A DNA stretch of 21,834 nt from an uncultured Lachnospiraceae bacterium (GTDB lineage: Bacteria > Bacillota_A > Clostridia > Lachnospirales > Lachnospiraceae). The notes beneath the pieces were generated by a model. The model had not been told where the DNA came from, made no database searches, and saw only the letters and a program-made list of their open reading frames with translations. Of the stretch, positions 14,965 through 21,834 are shown one piece after another. A program made the translations under genes and the position numbers. The stretch's first letter is position 1; every line of letters starts with the position of its first letter. Location: positions 1-21,834 of the forward strand of contig CAJUMT010000030.1 of assembly GCA_910587495.1 (NCBI GenBank), given 5' to 3'.

Positions 14965-15957
14965 ATGAAAAGGAAAACAGCAGCATTGGCAGCCGCTTTG
15001 GCGGCAATGACACTTTGTCTGGCAGGATGCGGAGGCGGCAATGCGCCGGCGTCTTCAGAGCCGGAGACACAGCCGGAGACGGAAGCGCTCGCGGAGTCGG
15101 CGGCTCAGCCGGAGGAAGCACCCGCGCCTGCAGAAACAGAGACAGGGGATACGGCGCAGGCATCGGATACGGCTGTTTTAGTGGTAAGTTTCGGCACCAG
15201 CTATAATGACAGCCGCGACATTACTATCGGCGCGGTGGAAAACGCCATTGCCAAGGCGCATCCGGAGTATGAAGTGAGACGGGCTTTTACGGCACAGATT
15301 ATCATTGATAAGTTAAAAGAGCGGGACGGCCTGGAAATCGACAATGTGACGGAGGCGCTGGACCGTGCGGTAGCGGACGGTGTGCAGAATCTGATCGTAC
15401 AACCCACCCACCTGATGGACGGCCTGGAGTACATGGATCTGATGGCAGAATTAGGAGATTACAAAGAAGATTTTTCCAGCATATCCGTAGGAGATCCGCT
15501 TCTGACCAGCGACGAAGATTTTCAAAGCGTGATCACAGCGATTACAGACGCGACTAAAGAGTATGATGATGGCGAGACGGCCATTGTATTTATGGGGCAT
15601 GGAACAGAAGCAGAGTCTAACCAGGTATATACGGCCATGCAGGACAAGCTGGCCGCAGGCGGTTTTGAAAATTATTATATCGGAACTGTGGAGGCGGAGC
15701 CGAGCCTTGATACTGTTGTATCTGCTTTAAAAGAGAACGGTACATATAAAAAAGTCGTTTTAGAGCCATTGATGGTTGTGGCAGGCGACCATGCCAACAA
15801 CGATATGGCAGGGGATGAGGAAGATTCCTGGAAGACAGCTCTTGAAGCGGAAGGCTATGAGGTAGAATGCCTGCTTAGAGGGTTAGGCGAACTGGAAGGC
15901 ATCCAGAAAATTTATGTGGAGCATATGGAGCAGGCGTCTGCAGATAAGTTGAACTGA
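14965..15957 (+). CDS. cbiK: Sirohydrochlorin cobaltochelatase, secreted lipoprotein form
   Basis: CbiK inserts Co2+ into sirohydrochlorin in the anaerobic B12 pathway. This 330-residue copy begins with a lipoprotein signal peptide ending LCLAGC (C22) and a Glu/Pro/Ala-rich spacer (23-68), so the enzyme should sit on the outer face of the membrane. The chelatase domain (about 69-328) keeps VVSFGTSYNDSR (73-84), H149 in QPTHLMDG, H212 in FMGHGTEAESN and H276 in VVAGDHANNDMAGD, candidate metal/tetrapyrrole ligands as in CbiK. The start follows aaggagg (14948-14954); an upstream in-frame extension would run through the terminator. It is the first gene behind the riboswitch. Extracytoplasmic CbiK forms are known in Desulfovibrio, so export itself is not new. 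The neighbouring surface and import genes suggest handling of external tetrapyrroles. Confidence 0.93.
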   Translation: MKRKTAALAAALAAMTLCLAGCGGGNAPASSEPETQPETEALAESAAQPEEAPAPAETETGDTAQASDTAVLVVSFGTSYNDSRDITIGAVENAIAKAHPEYEVRRAFTAQIIIDKLKERDGLEIDNVTEALDRAVADGVQNLIVQPTHLMDGLEYMDLMAELGDYKEDFSSISVGDPLLTSDEDFQSVITAITDATKEYDDGETAIVFMGHGTEAESNQVYTAMQDKLAAGGFENYYIGTVEAEPSLDTVVSALKENGTYKKVVLEPLMVVAGDHANNDMAGDEEDSWKTALEAEGYEVECLLRGLGELEGIQKIYVEHMEQASADKLN

Positions 15958-15999
15958 CTGCCGGATGAAAAGACCGGAAATATAGAAAAGGACTGCGGG

Positions 16000-16037
16000 A
16001 GCCGTCCCGGGGGTATTTGTTCCCCGGGCGGCTTTTA
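16000..16037 (+). terminator. Strong hairpin between cbiK and the surface-protein gene
   Basis: The left arm 16000-16012 and right arm 16022-16033 form a 12-bp GC-rich stem with a single bulged T, closed by a 9-base loop and followed by tttta. The next gene starts only 29 bases later with no obvious promoter, so this probably lets a fraction of transcripts through and makes cbiK more abundant than the downstream genes. Confidence 0.7.
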
Positions 16038-16065
16038 CGTCAAACTATGACAGGAAAAGGGTACT

Positions 16066-17166
16066 ATGAAAAAATTATTGTCTTGTTTACTGACTTTTAT
16101 GATTATTGTGGGAAGTTTTCCCGGTTGTCTGCTTGTTTGTCAGGCAGCAGAAGAAGAGATTTCTTATGACCAGGTGGCTTCTGATGAAGAAAAGACCAAG
16201 GCGCAGGAAGTGGGAGTAGAAGGTATGCTGCCGATTTACGGGACAGAGGTGGAGGATGGCGTCTATCCGGTGGAAGTAGAATCCAGTTCTTCCATGTTTC
16301 ATGTGACAGCGGCAGAACTTACAGTGCGCGAAGGCAAGATGGAAGCTATTCTGACTTTAAGCGGTGAAGGATACCTGAAACTGTTCATGGGCACGGCTGC
16401 AGAAGCCGCCGCAAGTGACGGTTCCTCTTTTATTGATTATGTGACGGACGCAGAGGGGAAATATACTTATACGGTTCCGGTAGAAGCCCTGGATCTGTCC
16501 ATAGAATGTGCGGCGTTTAGTAGGAATAAAGAAAAGTGGTATGACAGACAGATTTTATTTCAGGCAGAGAGCCTTCCTTCAGAGGCTGTGCTTACAGAAC
16601 TTCCGGATTATGAAGCCCTACGCAAGGAGGCAAAAAGAAAGCGGATCGAAGCTATGAGGGCCGAGAATGCCCAAGAACAGGAAACGGAAGAAGCGCCTGC
16701 GGACAACGGACAAGATAAGGCGGAACCGGCGTTTATCGAGATGGAAGACGGCGAGTACGCCATAGGAGTGGAAGTCGTAGGGGGTACCGGGAGGACGACT
16801 ATATCTTCTCCTGCAGGATTGATCGTCAAGGATGGGCTGGCCTATGCCAGAATCCAGTGGAGCAGTTCCAACTATGATTATATGATTGTTGGAGGGGAGA
16901 AATATTTCCCCGTCAACGAGGAAGGGTATTCCACTTTTGAAATTCCTATTCTTGTATTTAATGAGGAGATGCCGGTCATTGCGGATACAATAGCCATGAG
17001 CACGCCTCATGAGATTGATTATTCGCTTCGTTTTTTGACAGATGCTATTACATCGAAAAACCAGACGCCCCAGGCAGCGGCGCAAAGAGTCGTCTATATG
17101 GTGATTGCCATCGTTGCAGTGTGTATAGCGGTATCGTTTATCTCCAAAAGAAGAAGGTATTCATAA
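16066..17166 (+). CDS. Membrane-anchored surface protein with two NEAT-like domains
   Basis: This 366-residue exported protein has a signal peptide (about 1-27), a first beta-rich domain (about 63-168: EDGVYPVEVESSSSMF ... YDRQILFQ), a charged Lys/Glu-rich linker (about 181-225), a second similar domain (about 226-328: EDGEYAIGVEVVGGTG ... DYSLRF), a membrane segment (about 342-359) and a short basic tail KRRRYS. Both domains follow the NEAT pattern: an opening DG.Y strand, a Ser-rich short helix region, a VxxG strand, and a late conserved Tyr. NEAT domains bind haem or related tetrapyrroles in Isd systems. The match is by eye and distant; another immunoglobulin-like fold is possible. Being between cbiK and an importer supports tetrapyrrole or corrinoid binding. 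Its TAA is one base before the next ATG. Confidence 0.7.
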   Translation: MKKLLSCLLTFMIIVGSFPGCLLVCQAAEEEISYDQVASDEEKTKAQEVGVEGMLPIYGTEVEDGVYPVEVESSSSMFHVTAAELTVREGKMEAILTLSGEGYLKLFMGTAAEAAASDGSSFIDYVTDAEGKYTYTVPVEALDLSIECAAFSRNKEKWYDRQILFQAESLPSEAVLTELPDYEALRKEAKRKRIEAMRAENAQEQETEEAPADNGQDKAEPAFIEMEDGEYAIGVEVVGGTGRTTISSPAGLIVKDGLAYARIQWSSSNYDYMIVGGEKYFPVNEEGYSTFEIPILVFNEEMPVIADTIAMSTPHEIDYSLRFLTDAITSKNQTPQAAAQRVVYMVIAIVAVCIAVSFISKRRRYS

Positions 17167-17167
17167 A

Positions 17168-18322
17168 ATGGGAAAAAAACTGACAATTATATTTTACAGT
17201 ATACTGACCGTCCTTACAATGGCATCCTGCGGGCAGGCGCCGGATGCCTCTGTATCCGTTAAGGATACGGATATCAGTTCTATGCTTGCTTACAGCCATA
17301 GCATGGAGACTGTTTACGCCAGGGAATTTTCAGTGGATTATTATGAGGACGGCTATGCCCTGATCACTATATCGGACGGCAGCCGTTTTTTGGTTGTGCC
17401 GGAGGGGAAAGACATACCGGAAGACCTGTCAAAAGACGTGATTCCTTTAAAGCAGCCTGTGGAAAATATTTATCTGGTAGCCTCTGCTGTGATGGATATG
17501 TTCGTATCCATGGATGCATTGGATACGATTCGTTTTTCCGCTTTAAAGCCGGAGTCCTGGTACATAGACGAAGCCAGAGAGGTCATGGAAGAGGGGGATA
17601 TTCTCTATGCGGGAAATTATTCCGCGCCGGATTATGAGAGGATTGTGGCGGAAAACTGCGGACTTGCCATTGAAAATACCATGATTTATCATACGCCGGA
17701 AGTGAAAGAGCAGTTAAATAAATTTGGCATTCCGGTGCTGGTGGACTATTCCAGCTATGAAGCGGAGCCTCTGGGCCGTACGGAATGGGTGAAACTGTAC
17801 GGACTGCTCACTGGCAAAGAGGAAGCGGCCGAAGCGGCCTTTAAAGCCCAGGCGGATGCTTTTACCTCCGTGCAGGGGGGAGAGAATACAGGAAAGACTG
17901 TAGCATTTTTCTATATTACAACCAACGGGGAAGTTAATGTCCGGAAATCTTCCGACTACCTTGCCAAGATGATTCGTCTGGCAGGCGGAGATTACATCTT
18001 TAAAGATCTGGGGGAGGAAGAAGATACGGCTTCCTCTACCATGACCATGCAGATGGAGGAATTTTATGCCGCTGCCATGGATGCGGATTATATCATATAT
18101 AACAGTACTATCGAGGGAGAACTGAACTCGGTGGAGGAGCTTCTGGGAAAAAGCCTGCTGCTCGAAAATTTTAAAGCCGTGCAGGAGGGAAACGTGTTCT
18201 GCACGACCAAAAATATTTATCAGTCGTCCATGGAGCTGGGTACTATTATTGCGGATATCCATGGAATGTTGTCGGATCAGGAGGATGGCCTTACCTATCT
18301 GTACAGGCTGGATGAAATATGA
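17168..18322 (+). CDS. ABC transporter substrate-binding lipoprotein (BtuF/FecB/IsdE-like)
   Basis: This 384-residue lipoprotein has a lipobox ending TMASC (C21) and a class III periplasmic-binding fold: lobe 1 around VENIYLVASAVMDMFVSMDALDTIRF, a helical backbone, and lobe 2 around GKTVAFFYITTNGEVNVRKSSDYLAKMIRLAGGDYI. The family carries B12, haem or siderophores. The riboswitch and cbiK favour a corrinoid or other tetrapyrrole as ligand, which is inference. It starts one base after the surface-protein stop and overlaps the permease gene by ATGA, so the four downstream genes form a tight operon. Confidence 0.88.
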   Translation: MGKKLTIIFYSILTVLTMASCGQAPDASVSVKDTDISSMLAYSHSMETVYAREFSVDYYEDGYALITISDGSRFLVVPEGKDIPEDLSKDVIPLKQPVENIYLVASAVMDMFVSMDALDTIRFSALKPESWYIDEAREVMEEGDILYAGNYSAPDYERIVAENCGLAIENTMIYHTPEVKEQLNKFGIPVLVDYSSYEAEPLGRTEWVKLYGLLTGKEEAAEAAFKAQADAFTSVQGGENTGKTVAFFYITTNGEVNVRKSSDYLAKMIRLAGGDYIFKDLGEEEDTASSTMTMQMEEFYAAAMDADYIIYNSTIEGELNSVEELLGKSLLLENFKAVQEGNVFCTTKNIYQSSMELGTIIADIHGMLSDQEDGLTYLYRLDEI

Positions 18323-19332
18323 AAAGGAACAGACATTGGATCGCATTTTTTGTACTGGCGGCGCTTTTGCTATTGTTTCTCGGGGTGAATGTGTGCGCTG
18401 GAAGCGTGGGCATTCCGTTGTCGGAAGTCATAAAGATTTTAGGCGGTGGGGAGGCAGACCAGGTATCTGTAGATATCGTGATGCAGATACGGCTTCCAAG
18501 GGCGTTGGCGGCTGCCATTTTAGGGGGCGGCCTTGCCCTGTCGGGATATCTTTTGCAGACTTTTTTTCATAACCCCATCGCGGGTCCGTTTATTCTGGGG
18601 ATTTCTTCCGGAGCGAAACTTACGGTGGCGCTTGTGATGGTGGCGGCTTTAGGGAAAGCGGTGCAGGTCAGTTCCATGACTATGATTTTGGCTGCGTTTG
18701 CGGGAGCCATGATCTCCATGGGATTTGTACTTTTAATGTCCCGGGTAATGGATCAAATGTCTATGCTGATCGTCAGCGGCGTTATGATCGGATATATCTG
18801 TTCCGCTATCACGGATTTTATTGTAACTTTTGCGGATGATGCCAATATCGTAAATCTTCATAACTGGTCCAAAGGAAGTTTTTCCGGTATCAGCTGGGAC
18901 AATGTATATATCATGACAGTGGTGATCTTTGCAGCGTCTTTTGGTGTATTTCTTATGTCCAAGCCCATTAGCGCTTATCAGATGGGGGAATCCTATGCCA
19001 GGAATATGGGACTTAACGTGCAGCTGTTTCGGGCGCTTCTGGTGATTTTGTCCAGTGTGCTGTCGGCCTGTGTGACAGCCTTTGCAGGACCGGTATCCTT
19101 TGTGGGAATTGCGGTGCCCCATCTGGTAAAAAGTTTGTTTAAGACCACACGGCCTATTCTTATGATCCCGGGCTGCTTTTTGGGGGGCGCGGCTTTTTGC
19201 CTGATGTGCGACCTGCTGGCGAGGATTCTGTTTGCACCTACAGAGCTTAGTATCAGCACCATGACGGCGGTATTCGGCGCCCCGGTGGTCATATTTATTA
19301 TGATACGTCGGAAAAAAGAGAAAGCAAGTTAA
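18319..19332 (+). CDS. FecCD/BtuC-family ABC importer permease
   Basis: This 337-residue permease of the vitamin B12/iron-chelate family has about ten membrane segments. It has the conserved blocks RLPRALAAAILGGGLALSGY, the cytoplasmic-loop region containing GPVSFVGIAVPHLVK, and a C-terminal basic end RRKKEKAS. The start ATG overlaps the stop of the binding-protein gene (ATGA, 18319-18322), indicating translational coupling. It should pair with the ATPase that starts four bases after its stop. Confidence 0.95.
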   Translation: MKRNRHWIAFFVLAALLLLFLGVNVCAGSVGIPLSEVIKILGGGEADQVSVDIVMQIRLPRALAAAILGGGLALSGYLLQTFFHNPIAGPFILGISSGAKLTVALVMVAALGKAVQVSSMTMILAAFAGAMISMGFVLLMSRVMDQMSMLIVSGVMIGYICSAITDFIVTFADDANIVNLHNWSKGSFSGISWDNVYIMTVVIFAASFGVFLMSKPISAYQMGESYARNMGLNVQLFRALLVILSSVLSACVTAFAGPVSFVGIAVPHLVKSLFKTTRPILMIPGCFLGGAAFCLMCDLLARILFAPTELSISTMTAVFGAPVVIFIMIRRKKEKAS

Positions 19333-19336
19333 AACC

Positions 19337-20440
19337 ATGGAACAATACTATTTTTATACCCAAGGGCTGTGTGTGGGCTACCACGGGACGCCTTTGATTA
19401 AGGATATAGAGCTTACATTGAAAAAAGGAGAAATCCTTACTCTGATCGGACCCAACGGCGCGGGGAAGACGACGATCTTAAAAAGCATTATTCGTCAGCT
19501 TGCGCCCATCAGCGGCGTCGTATATCTGGACGGGAAAGAGACGGACGCCATGACAGGGCACGAGCTGTCTACCAAAATGTCTGTAGTATTGACGGAACGG
19601 GTGCGACCGGAGCTTATGAGCTGCGAGGATGTGGTGGCGACAGGACGATATCCCTACACAGGAAAATTCGGGATTCTGTCAAAAGAGGATACAAGAGTTG
19701 TAAAAGAAGCCATGGAGCTTGTTCATATAAAAGAGTTGGCAGACAGGGATTTTACCCATACCAGCGACGGGCAGAAACAAAGGGTCATGCTGGCCCGCGC
19801 CATCTGTCAGGAACCGGATATCATTGTGTTGGACGAACCTACCTCTTTTCTTGATATGCGGTATAAGCTGGAATTTCTTTCAATTATTCAGAATATGTCC
19901 AGGACCAAGCATTTGTCTGTCATTATGTCTCTGCATGAGTTGGATCTGGCCGGGCGTATATCAGATAAAATTGCCTGCGTAAAGGGAGATAAAATCGACC
20001 GTTTCGGCACGCCGGAAGAGATCTTTACCAGCGGTTATATTCCGGAACTGTATCACCTAACGACCGGGTCCTATGACGAACTTACGGGCAATCTGGAATT
20101 GGAACCGGTGAAAGGCAGGCCGGAAGTGTTTGTGCTGGCAGGGAACGGATGCGGTACGGCTGTCTTTCGCAGACTGCAAAGAGAAGGCAGGGCTTTTGCC
20201 GCGGGCATCCTCTGGGAGAACGATCTGGATTATCCGTCCGCAAAGGCGCTGGCGGCGGAAGTGGTCGGTGTACGTCCCTTTAGCAGCATCGATGAAAAGG
20301 CAGTCGCCCATGCGAAAGAGCTGATGGACCAGTGCGAAGAAGTGATTTTTGCTATGGGCGAAACGATGCTGGGAGAATGGAATCAAAAAATGCGCGAATT
20401 ATATGAATATGCGAAAAAACAAGGGAAGCAGTCTTGGTAA
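19337..20440 (+). CDS. BtuD/FecE-type ABC ATPase with extra C-terminal domain
   Basis: The cassette (1-250) has Walker A GPNGAGKTT (38-46), a signature altered to TSDGQ (143-147, usual LSGGQ) that is common in this group, Walker B IIVLDEPTS (D166, E167) and H200. About 115 residues follow that ordinary BtuD/FecE proteins (near 250-270) lack. This part (about 260-360) starts EVFVLAGNGCGTAVFRRL, with a glycine loop like a Rossmann-type nucleotide fold, and ends with a helical stretch. Some haloarchaeal BtuD proteins also carry a C-terminal extension; similarity to them is recalled, not tested. It is the last gene of the riboswitch operon and likely powers uptake of a corrinoid or other tetrapyrrole. 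Confidence 0.92.
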   Translation: MEQYYFYTQGLCVGYHGTPLIKDIELTLKKGEILTLIGPNGAGKTTILKSIIRQLAPISGVVYLDGKETDAMTGHELSTKMSVVLTERVRPELMSCEDVVATGRYPYTGKFGILSKEDTRVVKEAMELVHIKELADRDFTHTSDGQKQRVMLARAICQEPDIIVLDEPTSFLDMRYKLEFLSIIQNMSRTKHLSVIMSLHELDLAGRISDKIACVKGDKIDRFGTPEEIFTSGYIPELYHLTTGSYDELTGNLELEPVKGRPEVFVLAGNGCGTAVFRRLQREGRAFAAGILWENDLDYPSAKALAAEVVGVRPFSSIDEKAVAHAKELMDQCEEVIFAMGETMLGEWNQKMRELYEYAKKQGKQSW

Positions 20441-20463
20441 AGGAGATTGTTTTCCTTTTTTTA
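20439..20463 (+). terminator. Probable terminator of the importer operon
   Basis: An A/T-rich 8-bp stem, aaaggaga (20439-20446) with tttccttt (20451-20458), has a 4-base loop and a following T run. It overlaps the ATPase stop codon. The stem is weak, but the position is right. Confidence 0.5.
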
Positions 20464-20496
20464 TGCACAGGGGTGCGTGCTGCGTATATTTGGCGG

Positions 20497-20525
20497 TTGA
20501 CATATATGGTCTATTGTGATAGACT
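20497..20525 (+). promoter_or_regulatory. Promoter of the BlaI-M56 operon
   Basis: Perfect TTGACA (20497-20502) is followed by a 17-base spacer and TAGACT (20520-20525). A perfect TATAAT at 20525-20530 would need a 22-base spacer and is less likely to pair with this -35. The first operator (20509-20524) covers the spacer and part of the -10. Confidence 0.6.
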
Positions 20526-20548
20526 ATAATTAATCTATTGGAGTAGAC
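20509..20548. promoter_or_regulatory. Twin palindromic operators, probable BlaI-family binding sites
   Basis: Site 1 is GTCTAT-tgtg-ATAGAC (20509-20524), a perfect inverted repeat. Site 2 is atctattggagtagac (20533-20548), the same pattern with two imperfect positions. Their centres are 24 bp apart. They lie across and just after the promoter of the adjacent repressor gene, the usual place for autoregulation by BlaI/MecI/CopY proteins. The half-site differs from the classical TACA/TGTA of bla and mec. Confidence 0.65.
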
Positions 20549-20569
20549 TGAAAAAGGAGCATATGTATT

Positions 20570-20923
20570 ATGGAGAGGATATTTGAAAGTGAATACCGGT
20601 TTTTACAGATCCTTTGGGAACACGAACCGGTAAAAAGCCCGGAGCTGGTCAGGCTGTGCAGCGAGCGGCTGGGGTGGAAAAAATCAACCACTTATACAGT
20701 GATCAAAAAGCTGTCGGAAAAGGGGATTGTAAAAAGTGAAAAAACCGTCGTGGAAGCGCTGGTGAAAAAGGAAGAGGCGGATCGGCAGGCGGGAGAAGAG
20801 TTGCTTGAGAGAACCTGCCAGGGAAATATCCCCGCGTTTTTTTCAGCGTTTTTAAAAGACCGGAAGCTGACGGAGGAAGAAGTAAAGAAGTTAAAGCAAT
20901 TGATAGACGAAGCACAGGGGTGA
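20570..20923 (+). CDS. BlaI/MecI/CopY-family transcriptional repressor
   Basis: This 117-residue winged-helix repressor has the helix-turn-helix at about residues 8-65. It includes LQILWEHEPVKSPELVRLC and the recognition-helix segment KKSTTYTVIKKLSEKGIV. A C-terminal helical dimerisation region follows (about 75-117). BlaI proteins repress their own operon until cleaved after a signal from an M56 peptidase, here encoded four bases downstream. It starts at the ATG at 20570, 12 bases after aaggag (20553-20558). The target beyond its own promoter is unknown; no beta-lactamase is in the window. Confidence 0.93.
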   Translation: MERIFESEYRFLQILWEHEPVKSPELVRLCSERLGWKKSTTYTVIKKLSEKGIVKSEKTVVEALVKKEEADRQAGEELLERTCQGNIPAFFSAFLKDRKLTEEEVKKLKQLIDEAQG

Positions 20924-20927
20924 GAAG

Positions 20928-21731
20928 ATGATAGAAGCTTTGTGGAAAATGAGTATTTACGCGGGGATACCGATCGTGCTGGTGGCAGTTGTAAGAAAGC
21001 TGATCCGAAAGTATCCGAAGGAATATTGTTTTGGCCTGTGGTTTGTGGTGCTTTTCAGGCTCTGGATTCCTTTGTTTATTGAAAGTTCCTTCAGTATACA
21101 GCCCAGGCTTTCTTTTACTGCACCCTGGATATTTAAGTATGTGTATCTTTTGGGCGCATGTGCGGTGGCGAGTGTATTTCTGGCGCAATATATAAGGATG
21201 AGAAGATGTACAAAACTGGCAGTAAGGGAAGTAAAAAATATCTGGCGCTGCGAGCAGATTTCGTCCGCTTTTGTGACAGGGCTTATTAAGCCGAAGATCT
21301 ATCTGCCCTATGGCTTGGAAGGAAGGCAGCGGTGGTATGTGATACGGCACGAAGAGATGCATATCCGGCATGGCCACCTGTGGGTGCGCGCCCTGGGAAC
21401 GGCGTCTTTGATCCTGCACTGGTGGAATCCGCTGGTATGGTATGGGATTGGCAGGATGTATGAGGACATGGAGATGTACTGCGACGAATCCGTGATGAAA
21501 GAATGCGCAGGGGCGGAGAAAAAGCTCTACGCGGACGTTCTTTTAAAGCTCTCTGCGGACAGAAGCGGACTTGCGGGACTGTGCTTTGGAGAATCCCATA
21601 CCGAACAGCGAATCCGGAATATTTTGAAATATACCAAAAGAGAACCGGAGACTTACATGGGGTTTGTCATTCTGTATTATTTAATCCTCAATGTATGTGC
21701 GCGTATTTTGATCACGGTGCCTGTTTTGTGA
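20928..21731 (+). CDS. M56-family (BlaR1/MecR1-like) membrane metallopeptidase, short form
   Basis: This 267-residue membrane zinc peptidase has hydrophobic segments at about 8-25, 35-52, 70-88 and 245-263. The active site is HEEMH (141-145), with the third ligand probably E182 in MEMYCDESV, and the typical HWWNPLVWYG is present. In BlaR1 this domain responds to an outer sensor domain and triggers loss of the BlaI repressor. Here the protein ends straight after the last membrane segment, with no extracellular penicillin-binding or other sensor domain, so either it is a naturally short type or it was cut by DNA rearrangement. Sequence right after the stop resembles an insertion-sequence end. 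It pairs with the BlaI-like repressor gene upstream. Confidence 0.88.
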   Translation: MIEALWKMSIYAGIPIVLVAVVRKLIRKYPKEYCFGLWFVVLFRLWIPLFIESSFSIQPRLSFTAPWIFKYVYLLGACAVASVFLAQYIRMRRCTKLAVREVKNIWRCEQISSAFVTGLIKPKIYLPYGLEGRQRWYVIRHEEMHIRHGHLWVRALGTASLILHWWNPLVWYGIGRMYEDMEMYCDESVMKECAGAEKKLYADVLLKLSADRSGLAGLCFGESHTEQRIRNILKYTKREPETYMGFVILYYLILNVCARILITVPVL

Positions 21732-21773
21732 CGGCACACTAATTGGGTAGAGGAGCTCCATTTTCCCCTGCGT

Positions 21774-21834
21774 ATAAAAAGGGGCTGTCGGGAAATGACA
21801 CTTTTTAGACCTGATTTCCCCAAAAGAGAACTCC
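21774..21834. mobile_element. Possible insertion-sequence end running out of the window
   Basis: aaaaaggggctgtcgggaaa (21776-21795) resembles the GGGGCTGTC-type terminal repeats common to insertion sequences of clostridia (IS1182-like, from memory). The same stretch contains a small inverted repeat, gggaaat and atttccc. No transposase is visible because the window ends here, so a plain terminator hairpin for the M56 gene is the alternative. Confidence 0.3.

Noticed and set aside
18249..18572. 107-codon + strand frame across the binding-protein/permease junction
   Set aside because: Out of frame with two well-supported overlapping genes and without a family signature.

Overview
The window looks like the chromosome of a low-to-mid GC anaerobic gut Firmicute, most likely a Lachnospiraceae (Blautia/Dorea/Ruminococcus type). 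This rests on the YesM/YesN-type two-component system, strong AGGAGG-type ribosome binding sites, a cobalamin riboswitch with anaerobic-pathway cobalamin genes (cbiK, cbiL), Gram-positive style lipoproteins and a BlaI/M56 pair. The genus is inference; no rRNA or tRNA is present.

Layout. (1) 1-1285: a stand-alone, AT-rich DUF1016/PDDEXK nuclease gene preceded by a 24-bp perfect palindrome and followed by repeated TACACGAA octamers; it reads as accessory DNA inserted beside uvrB. (2) 1286-3277: uvrB. (3) 3327-12131: a sugar or polyol uptake locus, all on +. It encodes a YesN-type AraC response regulator, a very short YesM-type histidine kinase without a sensor domain, a double ABC-ATPase homologue whose two ATP sites are both destroyed, then a functional-looking RbsA/MglA-type ATPase, an RbsC-type permease, a lipoprotein sugar-binding protein and a polyol-dehydrogenase-like SDR. 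Between the regulatory half and the transporter half lie a long inverted repeat and two C-tract direct repeats, 20 bp apart, directly upstream of a -35 box: a plausible YesN operator. (4) 12189-14472, on -: an ABC-2 exporter pair translationally coupled to cbiL. (5) 14592-20440, on +: a class-typical cobalamin riboswitch with a terminator, a secreted lipoprotein form of the cobaltochelatase CbiK, a membrane-anchored surface protein with two NEAT-like domains, and a BtuFCD/FecBCD-type importer whose ATPase carries an extra C-terminal domain. (6) 20497-21731: a BlaI-family repressor with two palindromic operators and a short M56 membrane peptidase. The last ~60 bases resemble an insertion-sequence end.

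How it fits together. Region 3 could be a transporter-linked signalling system in which the kinase has no ligand domain of its own and the dead ABC protein is a candidate link between permease and kinase. Regions 4 and 5 form a B12-controlled tetrapyrrole locus in which a chelatase is placed outside the membrane next to putative tetrapyrrole-binding surface domains and an importer. These two assemblies are the most interesting parts of the window. Both functional proposals are inference from domain content and gene order.
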